64,000 nt of DNA from Variovorax sp. J22P240. Lineage in GTDB: Bacteria; Pseudomonadota; Gammaproteobacteria; Burkholderiales; Burkholderiaceae_C. Below are positions 35,133 to 44,376 of this stretch, piece after piece. The notes under the pieces are model-generated. The model made no database searches. It was not told the DNA's origin and was given only the letters and a program-made list of their open reading frames with translations. The stretch's first letter is position 1. Every line of letters starts with the position of its first letter. The position numbers and the translations under genes were made by a program. The stretch lies in the NCBI RefSeq assembly GCF_030316855.1, contig NZ_JASZYR010000003.1, forward strand, positions 124,001 through 188,000, written 5' to 3'.

Positions 35133-35692
35133 TGGCGCTCAAGTCCACGATTTTCAAAGCGAACCTGGCCGTCGCCGACATCGATCACAACTACTACGCC
35201 GACCATGCCCTGACGCTCGCGCGCCATCCCAGCGAAACGGATGAGCGGATGATGATCCGCCTGGCTGCGCTCGCGCTCAATGCGTACAAGCTGCAGGACG
35301 TGTGCAACGGCGACGGCACGCTGGCCTTCGGCGCTGGCTTGTCGAACCCTGACGAGCCCGACGTGTGGCTGCGCGACTTCACCGGTGAGGTCAAGTTGTG
35401 GATCGAAGTCGGACAGCCGGAAGACAAGCCCATCATCAAGGCCTGCGGCAAGGCCGATGAAGTCATCGTCTATTGCTTCAGCCATGCGGCCGATATCTGG
35501 TGGCGCGGCATCGAGAACAAGCTGACGCGGCCGCAGAACCTCAGTGTGTTCCGCGTACCGACGGCTGCCTCGCAGTCGCTGGCGGCGCTCGCCCAACGCT
35601 CGATGCAACTGCAGGCGACGATCCAGGAGGGCGCGCTGATGCTCGGCGACGGCACGCACAACATCGACATCGAGCCTCTCGAACTGAGATAG
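35132..35692 (+). CDS. yaeQ: YaeQ family protein
   Basis: The protein has 186 residues and full family similarity: MALKSTIFKANLAVADIDHNYYADH, ARHPSETDERMMIRLAALALNA, DFTGEVKLWIEVGQPEDKPI and the PD-(D/E)XK nuclease-like pattern of the YaeQ fold. E. coli YaeQ was reported to compensate for loss of RfaH; its molecular activity is unclear. It overlaps purB by one base and converges with the small DUF2007 gene. Confidence 0.92.
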
Positions 35693-35702
35693 GGCTCAAC
35701 CC

Positions 35703-36008
35703 CTACCCCACCGGCATCATGGCGCCGCAGTGCCAGCACTGCTCGAAGCCGCCTTCGACCAATTCGCCGCAGACGCAATGCCAGCGACGTTGGGGGCGAT
35801 GACGCAATTCGTGCAGCAGGCGCTCGGCGAGCGCGTACTGCTCGTCGTCCTCGACCCAGATTTCGGGCAGGCACTGGTCGGGCGGCAACTGCCCTGCCGC
35901 GGCCCCGAGGTACTCGCGCTGGATGGAAGCCTCGACGCCATCCTCACGCAGCACATGCACCCACAGCGTGGCGATGGCCAGGTTGGGGGCTTGCACGAGG
36001 CGGCGCAT
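35703..36008 (-). CDS. DUF2007 domain protein with C-terminal zinc-finger motif
   Basis: The protein has 101 residues from the ATG at 36008. The N-terminal part (MRRLVQAPNLAIATLWVHVLREDGVEASI with IWVEDDEQYALAERLL) is the DUF2007 signal-transducing fold, PII-like in shape. The C-terminus holds CVCGELVEGGFEQCWHCG, a four-Cys zinc ribbon. Function unknown. The start lies 16 bases after the stop of the upstream DUF3717/DUF1289 gene on the same strand, so they are probably one transcript. Confidence 0.8.
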   Translation of the reverse strand: MRRLVQAPNLAIATLWVHVLREDGVEASIQREYLGAAAGQLPPDQCLPEIWVEDDEQYALAERLLHELRHRPQRRWHCVCGELVEGGFEQCWHCGAMMPVG

Positions 36009-36024
36009 GGCGAGGGTCAGTCCG

Positions 36025-36486
36025 TCAGTCCGACTTGTCCGGTACCGCTTCGCCGGAATCGTCGTCGGGCCACACATGCTCGGCCTCGCGTGCGCGCTCG
36101 GCGTACTTATTGAAGCGCCAAGCGCTGTCCTTCATGGTGATGCGGCGCCATGTCGATCGCTTCTCGGCCGGCGACATCGCGGGCCAATGCTGCACCTCGC
36201 CGAAGCTCCGGCCGCAGCCCTTGCACTCGTCGTCGCCCTGGCTGGTGGAGCAGATCGCGATGCAAGGCGTGTCGGGAGTGCTGTGGTACCACGTGAGCCA
36301 GGCGGCCCAGGCCTCGGACGGGAAGCCGACCTCGTCGACCTCGTCCTCGTGATGAAACACCATCAGCGCGTAGACCTCGGCCAACGCGCGCAACTCGGGC
36401 GCGAGCGTGATGCCGTCGGGTGAAGGTTTCCTGTCGCGCCAGAAGTTGATGGCGGCCTCGATGTCGGTGATGTGAATGGCGGCCAT
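36025..36486 (-). CDS. DUF3717 and DUF1289 domain protein
   Basis: The protein has 153 residues from the ATG at 36486. The N-terminal segment MAAIHITDIEAAINFWR is the DUF3717 motif found in Burkholderiales. The later segment TPCIAICSTSQGDDECKGCGRSFGEVQHW with SPAEKRSTWRRI is the DUF1289 Cys-rich motif, thought to bind iron or zinc. Function is not known. Upstream in-frame ATGs (36516) exist but the family begins at MAAIH. Confidence 0.85.
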   Translation of the reverse strand: MAAIHITDIEAAINFWRDRKPSPDGITLAPELRALAEVYALMVFHHEDEVDEVGFPSEAWAAWLTWYHSTPDTPCIAICSTSQGDDECKGCGRSFGEVQHWPAMSPAEKRSTWRRITMKDSAWRFNKYAERAREAEHVWPDDDSGEAVPDKSD

Positions 36487-36670
36487 GGGGGGACGAAAAA
36501 TGCGAGCGGGCATCATAGTCCGCCAAAGTCCCGCAACCGGCGAAGGAATTGGGCGCTATTAAATAGATAGCAATCATCTCTGTGTTGACAGGGGTTCCCA
36601 GCGCCTTTTTCTTGAATGGCCGGCGACCGCGGGTTGCCACAGGACGGCCTCGATGCTCTAATCGCGCCCA
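36487..36670. other. Intergenic region upstream of the manganese riboswitch
   Basis: No gene is seen. The stretch around 36540-36600 is AT-richer and should hold promoters for the riboswitch-controlled operon (rightward) and for the DUF3717/DUF1289 gene (leftward). I cannot fix -35/-10 boxes with confidence. Confidence 0.4.
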
Positions 36671-36786
36671 CGAAGGGGAGTAGCTCCCGTCCGCTGTCGA
36701 GAGCGGACATCGTCAGGTCGTCAATACGAAGCACACAACACTTCCGGCCTGTCGGGCAGCCATCGCGCTGCCGAGCAAGACCTTCG
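36671..36786 (+). promoter_or_regulatory. yybP-ykoY manganese riboswitch
   Basis: The element has the conserved landmarks of the yybP-ykoY class: GGGGAGTAGC at 36675-36684, GGTCGTCAATACG at 36716-36728 and GCAAGACC at 36775-36782. A perfect P1 stem forms between CGAAGG (36671-36676) and CCTTCG (36781-36786). It lies 117 bases upstream of a TerC-family gene, the usual partner. Mn2+ binding at the two facing loops should raise expression of the exporter gene. The ~110 bases between P1 and the ribosome site form the expression platform. Confidence 0.9.
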
Positions 36787-36903
36787 ATTTGAACCCGTGC
36801 TGGTTTGATCGAAGCGATTGCAAGTTCCTTGGGGGTTTCCGAATCCTCAGTCAGCCGCTTCATCCGACCCGCATGGGCGGTTTCGAATTGAATGGAGGAC
36901 TTT

Positions 36904-37641
36904 ATGGAACTGTTGATGACCCCCGAGTTCTGGGTCGCTGTCGGTCAGATCATCATGATCGACATCTTGCTGGGTGGCGACAACGCCGTCGTGATCGCGC
37001 TGGCCTGCCGCAAGCTGCCACCGGCGCAACGCACCAAGGGCATCCTTTGGGGCACAGCGGGCGCCATCGTGCTTCGCGTGATCCTGATCTTCTTCGCGCT
37101 CACACTGCTTGCGATCCCCTTCCTGAAACTCGCCGGGGCCCTCTTGCTGGTGTGGATCGGCGTCAAGCTGCTCGCGCCCGAGCATGACGACGCACATGGC
37201 AACATCACCGCGAGCGACAAGCTCTGGGCCGCCGTGAAGACCGTGATCGTGGCTGACCTCGTGATGAGCGTCGACAACGTGATCGCCATCGCGGGCGCCG
37301 CGCAAGGTGCCGGCGAAGGCCACCAGATGCCGCTCGTGATCTTCGGCCTGCTGGTGAGCATCCCGATCATCGTCTGGGGCAGCCAGCTCGTCATCAAGCT
37401 GATGGACCGCTTCCCGATCATCATCACGCTCGGCGGCATGCTTCTGGGCTGGATCGCGGGCACCATGGCCGTGTCGGACCCGGCCGTTGCCAATGCCGCG
37501 GCATGGACGTGGGTGCCGAAACTGCCGCAAACTGATGTGGTGCGCTACGCTGCCGGTGTCTTCGGTGCGCTACTGGTGCTCGCTATCGGCAAATGGGTTG
37601 CGGCACGTCGTCCCAAGCCTGCTGAAACCGTGACTGCCTGA
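36904..37641 (+). CDS. TerC family membrane transporter (Alx/YkoY type, Mn-controlled)
   Basis: The protein has 245 residues from the ATG at 36904, five bases after GGAGG at 36894-36898. Seven or so membrane helices carry the two TerC motifs: IDILLGGDNAVVIALACRKLP and VADLVMSVDNVIAIAGAAQ, whose Asp-Asn pairs are proposed metal ligands. It sits behind a manganese riboswitch, so it is probably a Mn2+ exporter or metalates exported proteins. A paralogue without a riboswitch is at 54092. Downstream genes at 37692 and 38176 follow closely. Confidence 0.92.
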   Translation: MELLMTPEFWVAVGQIIMIDILLGGDNAVVIALACRKLPPAQRTKGILWGTAGAIVLRVILIFFALTLLAIPFLKLAGALLLVWIGVKLLAPEHDDAHGNITASDKLWAAVKTVIVADLVMSVDNVIAIAGAAQGAGEGHQMPLVIFGLLVSIPIIVWGSQLVIKLMDRFPIIITLGGMLLGWIAGTMAVSDPAVANAAAWTWVPKLPQTDVVRYAAGVFGALLVLAIGKWVAARRPKPAETVTA

Positions 37642-37691
37642 TCTCCGACCCGTTGCCTCTGCCACTCCAACCAATGAAAGAAGGAGCACCT

Positions 37692-38159
37692 ATGGAAAAG
37701 ATCATTCTGTACGTCGACGATGCGGCCTATGCGCGCGAGTTTCTCGCCAAGGTCGCAGCGGCGGAAGCGGGCAGCGGCGGGCCACGCCAATGGGTGCTGG
37801 TGGCTTGCGCCCCTCGCATGACGCACCGCATCAGCAAGTGGGTGAGCCACAGTGCGCGTGAGAACTGGCGTGCCAAGTGGTTCGCAAAGGTGCAGGATCA
37901 ACTGCTGCCACTGCTGGCCCATGAAGGCGGGCAGGTAATCCCGGTCCTCGCGAAGGGGCCGCTGACCGATCTGACCAAGCGTCTGAAGCTGGAACACGGC
38001 GCGGCCCAGGTGGTCGATGCGCGTCGGCCCAAGATCGGAGTCGACCTCGAGCCCGTGGCACCCGACGTCGCGCCTCCCGGACAGTCGAGCTGGGCCTTGC
38101 CAGGCGCCGTGGTCGGAATGGGCGCATTGCTCATGCTGGCCAACGAATTGTCGGAATAG
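37692..38159 (+). CDS. Conserved hypothetical protein with C-terminal hydrophobic segment
   Basis: The protein has 155 residues and follows AAGGAG at 37680-37685. The N-terminus MEKIILYVDDAAYAREFLAKV resembles a Rossmann-like universal-stress-type strand and helix, with RQWVLVACAPRMTHRISKWVS next. A proline-rich stretch precedes a hydrophobic C-terminus (WALPGAVVGMGALLMLANELSE). I do not know its family. It lies 50 bases after the TerC gene and may belong to the manganese-controlled transcript. Confidence 0.75.
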   Translation: MEKIILYVDDAAYAREFLAKVAAAEAGSGGPRQWVLVACAPRMTHRISKWVSHSARENWRAKWFAKVQDQLLPLLAHEGGQVIPVLAKGPLTDLTKRLKLEHGAAQVVDARRPKIGVDLEPVAPDVAPPGQSSWALPGAVVGMGALLMLANELSE

Positions 38160-38175
38160 GTGCGCGACTCCCTGA

Positions 38176-38529
38176 ATGCGACTGCTCATCAAGTGGCTGC
38201 TCAGCGCGCTCGCGCTGCTCGCAGTCACCTACTTCTACAGCGGTGTCCAGGTGACGAGCTACACCTCGGCACTGCTGGCCGCAGCGGTGATCGGCCTGCT
38301 GAACATGTTCGTGCGGCCGGTGCTGGTGGTGTTGACGCTACCGGTCACCATCGTCACGCTGGGCCTCTTCCTGTTCGTGATCAACGCCCTGCTGTTCTGG
38401 GCCGCGTCCGGCCTGCTGCCGGGCTTTCACGTCGATGGTTTCGTCGCCGCGTTGATTGGCTCGCTGATCTATTCGCTGCTGGGACTGGTCATCGAATCCG
38501 CGCTGGGCGGGCTGTTCTCCAAGCGCTGA
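38176..38529 (+). CDS. Four-helix membrane protein, phage-holin superfamily IV (YvlD-like)
   Basis: The protein has 117 residues with four membrane helices: MRLLIKWLLSALALLAVTYF, TSALLAAAVIGLLNMFVRPVL, VTLGLFLFVINALLFWAASGLL and FVAALIGSLIYSLLGLVIES. The NMFVRPVLVVLTLPVTIVTLGLF segment is typical of the YvlD family. It is a small inner-membrane protein of unknown function, 16 bases after the previous gene; a hairpin terminator follows. Confidence 0.88.
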   Translation: MRLLIKWLLSALALLAVTYFYSGVQVTSYTSALLAAAVIGLLNMFVRPVLVVLTLPVTIVTLGLFLFVINALLFWAASGLLPGFHVDGFVAALIGSLIYSLLGLVIESALGGLFSKR

Positions 38530-38540
38530 AGCATTGCGAC

Positions 38541-38572
38541 GCGGCGCATTCACGCCGCGCGCTTTCCTTTTC
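38541..38572 (+). terminator. Terminator of the TerC operon
   Basis: GCGGCG (38541-38546) pairs with CGCCGC (38553-38558) around a six-base loop, then a T-rich stretch GCTTTCCTTTTCCCC. It separates the YvlD-like gene from the convergent BepA-like gene. Confidence 0.55.
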
Positions 38573-38574
38573 CC

Positions 38575-40143
38575 CTACCTGAGCGGCTGCTCGGCCGCCT
38601 GCTCCCTGAAGAGCACCTCCACTGCGCGTGCGCGCGTGTCGATGATCGACGCCTCGTAGTGATCGACGGACACGCCTCCCTTGCGAATCAGATCCTGAGC
38701 GGCCCGGAGACGATCGCGCGCACCCGGATAATCCAGTATCGCCACGTTGGCCTCGGCATCCGCGCGCACCGCGCGGACCGTGTCGTTCTGCGCCCCGTAC
38801 AGATTGGCCAGCGTGCGCCAGGCAGACGCGTCGCGCGGATGGACGGCCACCCAATCACGCAGCGGCTGGATCATCGGCGCGGAATTCCGCATGCCAACTG
38901 CAGCCTGTGCGGACAACAACATCTCGGGCCGGTCCTTGGCCTTGGGATCGAGCAGCGCCGCCGCGGCAGGTGCAGCATTCGCCGCGAGTTCGATCTCGGC
39001 CGACAGTAGTCGCGCGAGGCGAGAGGACGGCGCATTGCCCGCCGTGAGCGTGACGAGCCGCTGCGCCAGCGCGCGGGCTGCCTTGAAGTCGCGCAGTTCG
39101 CTGGCCGCCAGCGCTGCCGCGTAGAGCGTGCCGGCCTGTTGCGCGGGCGAACTCTTCGCGAACTCGCCGCTCGAGGCGGAGTCGACCCACAGCCGCAGCA
39201 CGTCGACGCCCGGGCGCGTGAGCACTCGCGCCCGGGAGGCGATCATGGCGTGATCCATCGCAAGGGGCAGCGCGGCCGGCGGCGTTCCGGCCTTGAACTG
39301 AAAGCGACCCTGCATGTCCGCGATCCGCTCGCTGTTGAGCGGGTGGCTGCGCAAGTATGGATAGGACCCGTTGTCGTTGAGCCGCGACGCGTACTGCAGC
39401 TTCTCGAACATCGCGGCTGCACCCTGCGGCGCATAGCCGGCCTGCGTCATCACACCGAACCCGACGCGGTCGGCCTCGCGCTCCATGTCGCGCGAAAAGC
39501 TCAGCTGGTTCTGGACAAATGCGGCCTGGCTGCCCATGATCATCGCCTGCCCGGCATCGGGGCTGCGGCTCTTGCTGGCAGCGATCGCGCCGAGGATCAG
39601 CCCGGCGAGCATCAGCGGCATCTGCTTGCTCTGCTTGGCCATATTCCGCGCGATATGGCGCTGCGTGACGTGCGACAACTCGTGTCCCAGCACCGTGGCG
39701 AGTTCGTCCCGGCTGCCCACCACCGCGATCAGGCCCAGGTTGACCCCGAGGTAACCCCCCGGCAGGGCGAAGGCGTTGATGCTGCGGTCGCGCCCGAGCA
39801 CCACCGTCCAGGCGAATCGTTCGTCGAGTTCGGGCGTGAGATCACCCCGCGTGCGCGCGGCCGCAAGCAGCCGCTGCCAGATGTCGTCGACGTACTCGGC
39901 GAGCACCGGATCGTCGATGTAGTCCGGATCGCGATACAGCTCGCGTGCAATCTGGTCACCGAGATGCCGCTCGGCGCTGGCGGTCATCTCGCCGCCGTCG
40001 CCCATGCCCGGCAGCTGGGCCAGGGCGGGGGCCGGCAGCGCCAATTGCGCGGCGATCACCACGGCGGCGCACACGCTCCGCAAGAGGCGCCAGGCGGGCC
40101 GAGGCGCGCCGGTGGAGTGGAAAACTGGAGTCACCCGCAACAT
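38575..40143 (-). CDS. bepA: Periplasmic M48 metalloprotease with TPR tail (BepA-like)
   Basis: The protein has 522 residues. A signal peptide ends near residue 42 (APALAQ). The M48 domain has [17 protein letters not shown], the zinc motif [17 protein letters not shown] and the downstream ligand in [14 protein letters not shown]. The C-terminal ~220 residues form TPR-like helical hairpins. In E. coli BepA promotes LptD assembly and degrades stalled LptD and BamA. Divergent from moaC with 54 bases between starts. Confidence 0.9.
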   Translation of the reverse strand: MLRVTPVFHSTGAPRPAWRLLRSVCAAVVIAAQLALPAPALAQLPGMGDGGEMTASAERHLGDQIARELYRDPDYIDDPVLAEYVDDIWQRLLAAARTRGDLTPELDERFAWTVVLGRDRSINAFALPGGYLGVNLGLIAVVGSRDELATVLGHELSHVTQRHIARNMAKQSKQMPLMLAGLILGAIAASKSRSPDAGQAMIMGSQAAFVQNQLSFSRDMEREADRVGFGVMTQAGYAPQGAAAMFEKLQYASRLNDNGSYPYLRSHPLNSERIADMQGRFQFKAGTPPAALPLAMDHAMIASRARVLTRPGVDVLRLWVDSASSGEFAKSSPAQQAGTLYAAALAASELRDFKAARALAQRLVTLTAGNAPSSRLARLLSAEIELAANAAPAAAALLDPKAKDRPEMLLSAQAAVGMRNSAPMIQPLRDWVAVHPRDASAWRTLANLYGAQNDTVRAVRADAEANVAILDYPGARDRLRAAQDLIRKGGVSVDHYEASIIDTRARAVEVLFREQAAEQPLR

Positions 40144-40197
40144 TCCTGGTCAATGGTTCGGCCTCGTATGATGCGGCACTTCGCCGAACGTTCACAG

Positions 40198-40689
40198 ATG
40201 AGCTCCCTTACACATTTTGACGCCCAGGGCCAGGCGCACATGGTCGACGTGGCCGCCAAGCCGGCCACCCACCGCGTGGCCGTGGCGACCGGGCGCATCG
40301 AGATGCAGGCAGCCACCTTGGCGCTGATCGAATCGGGCACCGCCAAGAAGGGCGACGTTCTGGGCGTTGCGCGCATTGCCGGCATTCAGGCCGCGAAGAA
40401 GACGAGTGACCTCATTCCCCTGTGCCATCCGCTTGCGCTGACGCGCGTGGCGGTGGCTTTCGCCCTGTCCGAGGGCGGTTTGCCCCAGGTGAGCTGCACG
40501 GCGACGGTCGAAACGGTGGGCCCGACCGGCGTGGAAATGGAAGCGCTGACCGCGGTGCAGGTGGCGCTGCTGACGATCTACGACATGTGCAAGGCCGTGG
40601 ACCGGGGCATGCGCATCACCGACGTCCATGTGCTTGAGAAGCACGGCGGCAAGTCAGGCAGCTATACCGCCGGCGACGCGCAGGGCTGA
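40198..40689 (+). CDS. moaC: Cyclic pyranopterin monophosphate synthase MoaC
   Basis: The protein has 163 residues from the ATG at 40198. Family motifs are [35 protein letters not shown] with the catalytic region, [27 protein letters not shown] with its catalytic Lys-Asp, and LEKHGGKSG. It converts cyclic 3',8-dihydro-GTP to cPMP in molybdenum cofactor synthesis. No other moa gene is nearby. Ribosome site is weak; an upstream start in the same frame is possible but the family begins here. Confidence 0.93.
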   Translation: MSSLTHFDAQGQAHMVDVAAKPATHRVAVATGRIEMQAATLALIESGTAKKGDVLGVARIAGIQAAKKTSDLIPLCHPLALTRVAVAFALSEGGLPQVSCTATVETVGPTGVEMEALTAVQVALLTIYDMCKAVDRGMRITDVHVLEKHGGKSGSYTAGDAQG

Positions 40690-40903
40690 GCCAGCTTCTC
40701 GACACTCTGGGACGGGCGTCCCCGCGCGCGTGCCGCGCGTCTGCAACCACATAAGAGCCTCCTACCGCGATCAAAGAGCGCGGTCGGCAGGCATGTGCTT
40801 GTCGTTCGGTCAGTCCACGACCTGACCAATCCTTAGCACCAAGTCTCCGCCGCCGACCAGCGGCAACGTCCGCATGCCGAACGGCTTTTGGGATTCGTGC
40901 AGC

Positions 40904-40925
40904 CTGTGACAATCTGTGACCATTG
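40904..40925 (+). promoter_or_regulatory. Tandem CTGTGAC repeats upstream of the pilin operon
   Basis: CTGTGACAAT and CTGTGACCAT lie in tandem with a ten-base period at 40904-40923, 48 bases before the pilE ATG. One-turn direct repeats are typical of response-regulator binding sites, and the position fits promoter control of the minor pilin operon. The binding protein is unknown. The rest of 40690-40903 shows no gene. Confidence 0.4.
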
Positions 40926-40970
40926 TAGAAATTGCGCCTGCAGCCCAACTCGCCAGAGAACCAAGCCCCT

Positions 40971-41435
40971 ATGAACCCGTCCAGTTTCTGTAACCGGTCA
41001 TCGAATCCGAAGCCCCAGTCCGGCTTTACGTTGATCGAAATCATGGTGGTGGTCGCCATCGTGGCCATCTTGTCGATGATCGCGTATCCGAGCTACACGG
41101 ACTATCAGCGACGCGGTCAGGCCCAAGAGGCGCCCACGAATCTCGCCGACTATCGGACGCAGATGGAGCAGTACTACCAGGACAACCGCACCTACGCTGC
41201 GGGCGGCAACTGTGGTGTTGCGCTGCCAACTCCGGCCAGTGCGCGCTTTACCTATACGTGCGCCACGGCGAACTCGGGCCAGACGTACACAGCGACAGCC
41301 ACCGGTGCCACGGGCAGTCTGACGACCGGCCTCGCCTACACGATCGACCAACGCAACAACCAGGGCACCACCTGCACGAGTTGCGCCTGGAATTTCAGCG
41401 GTGCCCAGACCACCTGGGTCCTTCGCAAGCCATGA
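40971..41435 (+). CDS. pilE: Type IV minor pilin PilE
   Basis: The protein has 154 residues. The prepilin leader ends in QSG before [16 protein letters not shown] (cleaved by PilD after Gly, then N-methylated). The next residues [20 protein letters not shown] are typical of PilE-class minor pilins. The globular part has paired cysteines (NCGVAL / TYTCAT and [10 protein letters not shown]). Minor pilins prime the pilus and sit at its tip. The stop overlaps the next start (ATGA at 41432). Confidence 0.9.
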   Translation: MNPSSFCNRSSNPKPQSGFTLIEIMVVVAIVAILSMIAYPSYTDYQRRGQAQEAPTNLADYRTQMEQYYQDNRTYAAGGNCGVALPTPASARFTYTCATANSGQTYTATATGATGSLTTGLAYTIDQRNNQGTTCTSCAWNFSGAQTTWVLRKP

Positions 41436-42019
41436 AACGCGTCGTGCGCGCTCGAATGAAGGGTTTCACCCTGGTCGAGTTGATGGTGGCCGTCTCGCTG
41501 TTCGCCCTGCTGCTCAGCTTCGCGTACCCGAGCTACACGACTTTCATCCGGAACACCCAGGTCCGCGCCGCTGCGGAGTCGGTTCTGAACGGTCTGCAAC
41601 TCGCCCGTGCCGAAGCCATACGTCGGAATACCAACATCCAGTTCCAGTTGCTCAACACCTCGAACAGCACGGCGGTGACAGGCGGCACGGACTGGGCTGT
41701 CATGTCCGCCGCGACGGCCACGCCGACGGTGTTCGATCAGCAGGTCCAGACCCGCAGGGAAAGGTCCGCTTCGTCGAATGCCCGCATCGGCACCGCAACC
41801 AACGTGACCGCTACGGTGGCTGCCGCGGGTGCCGGCATGCCGGCGAACGTTGCATTCACCGGACTTGGACGCCTGACCACGGCGACCACCGTACGCAAGA
41901 TCGACGTCACCGGAGGCACCGGAACGCGCACGCTGTCGATTGTTCTCGCGCCGGGCGGCGATGCCAGGCTCTGCGACCCCGCGTTCACCCTGGCGACGAA
42001 TCCCCAAGGTTGTCTATGA
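41432..42019 (+). CDS. fimT: Type IV minor pilin FimT/GspH family
   Basis: The protein has 195 residues. The leader [11 protein letters not shown] precedes [27 protein letters not shown] with the conserved Glu5 of pilins. The segment [19 protein letters not shown] is typical of GspH/FimT. A predicted GspH fold follows. It overlaps both neighbours by ATGA, so the cluster is translationally coupled. Confidence 0.9.
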   Translation: MKRVVRARMKGFTLVELMVAVSLFALLLSFAYPSYTTFIRNTQVRAAAESVLNGLQLARAEAIRRNTNIQFQLLNTSNSTAVTGGTDWAVMSAATATPTVFDQQVQTRRERSASSNARIGTATNVTATVAAAGAGMPANVAFTGLGRLTTATTVRKIDVTGGTGTRTLSIVLAPGGDARLCDPAFTLATNPQGCL

Positions 42020-42498
42020 AAAACAAGCTGCCTCCCCGAGCCACGCGCAAGCAGCCCCAATCGCAGCGCGGCGTCATGCTGATCGAAGCGCTCGTCGCCA
42101 TTGCCATCTTTTCCTTCGCGATCCTCGGCATCGTAGGCTTGCAGGCGACCGCAATCCGAACGGTGCGCGACGCCGACTACCGTGCCAAGGCGAGCCTGCT
42201 CGCCAACCAGATCGTGGGGCAGATGTGGGTCGACCGCTTCAACGTGCCGACGTATGCGTTGAATGCCGCGGATGTGCCCTGCAGTTCAGGCACCAACGCC
42301 ACCGGCAATGCGGCGGTGACCAGCTGGCTCAGCGGGCTGTCGGACCCGACCAACCCGGGTTCACTGCCCGGCGCGACCGACCTGAAGCAACAGATCGTCG
42401 TCGGGCCGAGCAACGCCATCACCCTGACCCTCTGCTGGCAAGGTCCGCAAGACGCGACGCCTCACAACTTCACGCTCACGACGCAGATTCAAGGCTGA
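42016..42498 (+). CDS. pilV: Type IV minor pilin PilV
   Basis: The protein has 160 residues. Leader to QRG, then VMLIEALVAIAIFSFAILGIVGLQATAIR, the PilV pattern (LIEALVAIAIFSFAILG). Cys residues at positions near 94 and 146 may form a disulfide. It joins PilW, PilX and PilY1 to form the pilus tip and initiation complex. Starts by ATGA overlap with fimT. Confidence 0.9.
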   Translation: MKNKLPPRATRKQPQSQRGVMLIEALVAIAIFSFAILGIVGLQATAIRTVRDADYRAKASLLANQIVGQMWVDRFNVPTYALNAADVPCSSGTNATGNAAVTSWLSGLSDPTNPGSLPGATDLKQQIVVGPSNAITLTLCWQGPQDATPHNFTLTTQIQG

Positions 42499-42502
42499 AA
42501 TC

Positions 42503-43654
42503 ATGTCAACACTTCAGCACGCCAAGCGCCAGCGAGGATTCAGCCTCGTCGAAATTCTCGTGGGCATGGTGGTGGGCCTTGTCGTCACGATCATCATCTA
42601 CCAGGTGGTCGCGACCAACGAAGGGATCAAGCGCACGACCACGTCCGGTGCGGACACACAGCAGAACGGCATCTTCAGTCTCACCACGATGGAGCGGGAC
42701 ATTCGCGCCGCGGGTTGGGGCATGCCATCGGCTCGCGTCATGAATTGCGGGAGGTACTTCGCCTACTTCAGCAATGGCACCCTTACCGGCCCTGTGCCCG
42801 ACTTCGGGGGCACGCCTGTGCGCATCACCGATGGCGGCACCGCGGCGGGCGCATCCGACAGAATCACCCTGCTTTGGGGCACTTCCGTGCGTGCCAACGT
42901 CCTTGACGCGCTGCTGCAGAACGTCACCGCGAATCCTCCGAACACGGCGGCCGCCAATTTTCAGCCGACCACACCCGTGGGACTCTCGTCCACAGGTGGC
43001 TTCGTATGGGTGACCGATGACAGCGGCGACTGCGCCCTGGCGCGCATCACCGGCAGCGTGGCCAACCCGGCCAGCCCGACGACTTTCATCCTCTCGCACG
43101 ACACCGCCACAGGAACTGCAGCGCAACCCACCTACAACCCCCCGGCGGCCTACATGACGGCGCAGGGCTGGCCGGTTTCGTACAGCACGAATCCCCGCAT
43201 CTTCGACGTGGGCGCACTCACGCAGCGCACGTATTCGGTAGTGAACGGCTCGCTGGTCTCCCAGGACTATTTCAGCTCTACCACCCAGGTACAGCTGTCC
43301 AACAACGTCGTCAGCCTCAAGGCCCAATACGGCATCAGCGACGCCGGCAGCCAGGTTGTCAACAACTGGGTCAGCGCGACCAGCGGGGGAGCCGCAGGAA
43401 ACTGGGCCACGCCCCTGCTGGCGGACGTCAGGCGCATCAAGGCCGTGCGCATAGCGGTGGTCGTCCGCAGCCCGCTGAGGGAAAGACTGCCCGATGGCGC
43501 AACCGCATGCGCGATTACGACCGTGGCACCCGCGAGTTGGCCGGGCGGCCCGGCCATCGACCTGAGCAACGACCCCAATTGGCGTTGCTACCGCTACCGC
43601 ACCTTCGAGACCGTGGTGCCGCTTCGCAACGTTCTTTGGGCCAACCTGCCATGA
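42503..43654 (+). CDS. pilW: Type IV minor pilin PilW
   Basis: The protein has 383 residues. Leader MSTLQHAKRQRG then FSLVEILVGMVVGLVVTIIIYQVV, followed by the typical FSLTTMERDIRAAGWGM and a large globular domain with paired Cys. Ends in RCYRYRTFETVVPLRNVLW, as in other PilW proteins. Four bases overlap with pilX. Confidence 0.9.
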   Translation: MSTLQHAKRQRGFSLVEILVGMVVGLVVTIIIYQVVATNEGIKRTTTSGADTQQNGIFSLTTMERDIRAAGWGMPSARVMNCGRYFAYFSNGTLTGPVPDFGGTPVRITDGGTAAGASDRITLLWGTSVRANVLDALLQNVTANPPNTAAANFQPTTPVGLSSTGGFVWVTDDSGDCALARITGSVANPASPTTFILSHDTATGTAAQPTYNPPAAYMTAQGWPVSYSTNPRIFDVGALTQRTYSVVNGSLVSQDYFSSTTQVQLSNNVVSLKAQYGISDAGSQVVNNWVSATSGGAAGNWATPLLADVRRIKAVRIAVVVRSPLRERLPDGATACAITTVAPASWPGGPAIDLSNDPNWRCYRYRTFETVVPLRNVLWANLP

Positions 43655-44346
43655 ATCTCGCCTCATCCCTACCGGGACCAAGGGTCCGCGCCTCGGCCCT
43701 GCGCCACCGCCGTGCCAAGCCGCAGAGCGGCGTCATCGTGTTCATCGCGCTGATCGCGCTCCTGGCGCTTTCGCTCGCGGCGGCAGCGCTGCTGCGTTCC
43801 ACCGACACCGCAAGCGTCATATCCGGCAATGTCGCGTTCAAGAACGCGACCACGAATGCTGCCGATACTGGCGCCGAACGCGCCTTCAATGCGTTGCCTG
43901 CGCTCGCCGTGGCCGACGCGGACGTTGCGAACAGGTACTTTCGCCTGATGCAGGCGGTAGACGCCAACGGCGTGCCCAGCACGATCAACTGGGCCAACGT
44001 GCTCTGCTACGACACTGCGGGCGGCACCGCCGCCGTGAGTTGCACCGATGAATCCACCTACCGTGTTCAGTACGTCATCGATCGCCTGTGCACGACCGCC
44101 CCGGCGCTCACCGACCCACTGACCCTGCTCACAAGCAAGTGCGTGGCCGGGCAGCCGTTTTCTGCCGGCGGTGGTTCGGTGGACGACAACACCAGCAGCC
44201 ACGCGCAGACCACCAACGTTTTCGGAAGCCTGGCGCCTCCGCCGCCCACGCGGCCCACCATCCACTACCGGGTGACTGTGCGCGTCCAGGGGCCGCGCAA
44301 TACCAGCAGCATCGTCCAGACAACGATCGAACTGCCGTACGGCTGA
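43651..44346 (+). CDS. pilX: Type IV pilus assembly protein PilX
   Basis: The protein has 231 residues from the ATG at 43651. A basic N-terminus precedes QSGVIVFIALIALLALSLAAAALLRSTDTASVISGN and NAADTGAERAFNAL, the PilX pattern. The globular part has a Cys pair (LCTT / SKCVAG). Required with PilY1 for pilus display. It overlaps pilW by ATGA. Confidence 0.88.
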   Translation: MNLASSLPGPRVRASALRHRRAKPQSGVIVFIALIALLALSLAAAALLRSTDTASVISGNVAFKNATTNAADTGAERAFNALPALAVADADVANRYFRLMQAVDANGVPSTINWANVLCYDTAGGTAAVSCTDESTYRVQYVIDRLCTTAPALTDPLTLLTSKCVAGQPFSAGGGSVDDNTSSHAQTTNVFGSLAPPPPTRPTIHYRVTVRVQGPRNTSSIVQTTIELPYG

Positions 44347-44376
44347 GTACGGCCGCAACAACAACGAGTACGCACC

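Noticed and set aside
40904..40920. CRP/Vfr site suggested by TGTGA half sites near cyclase genes
   Set aside because: The two TGTGA units are direct, not inverted, with a 10-base period, unlike CRP sites; kept only as a generic tandem repeat.
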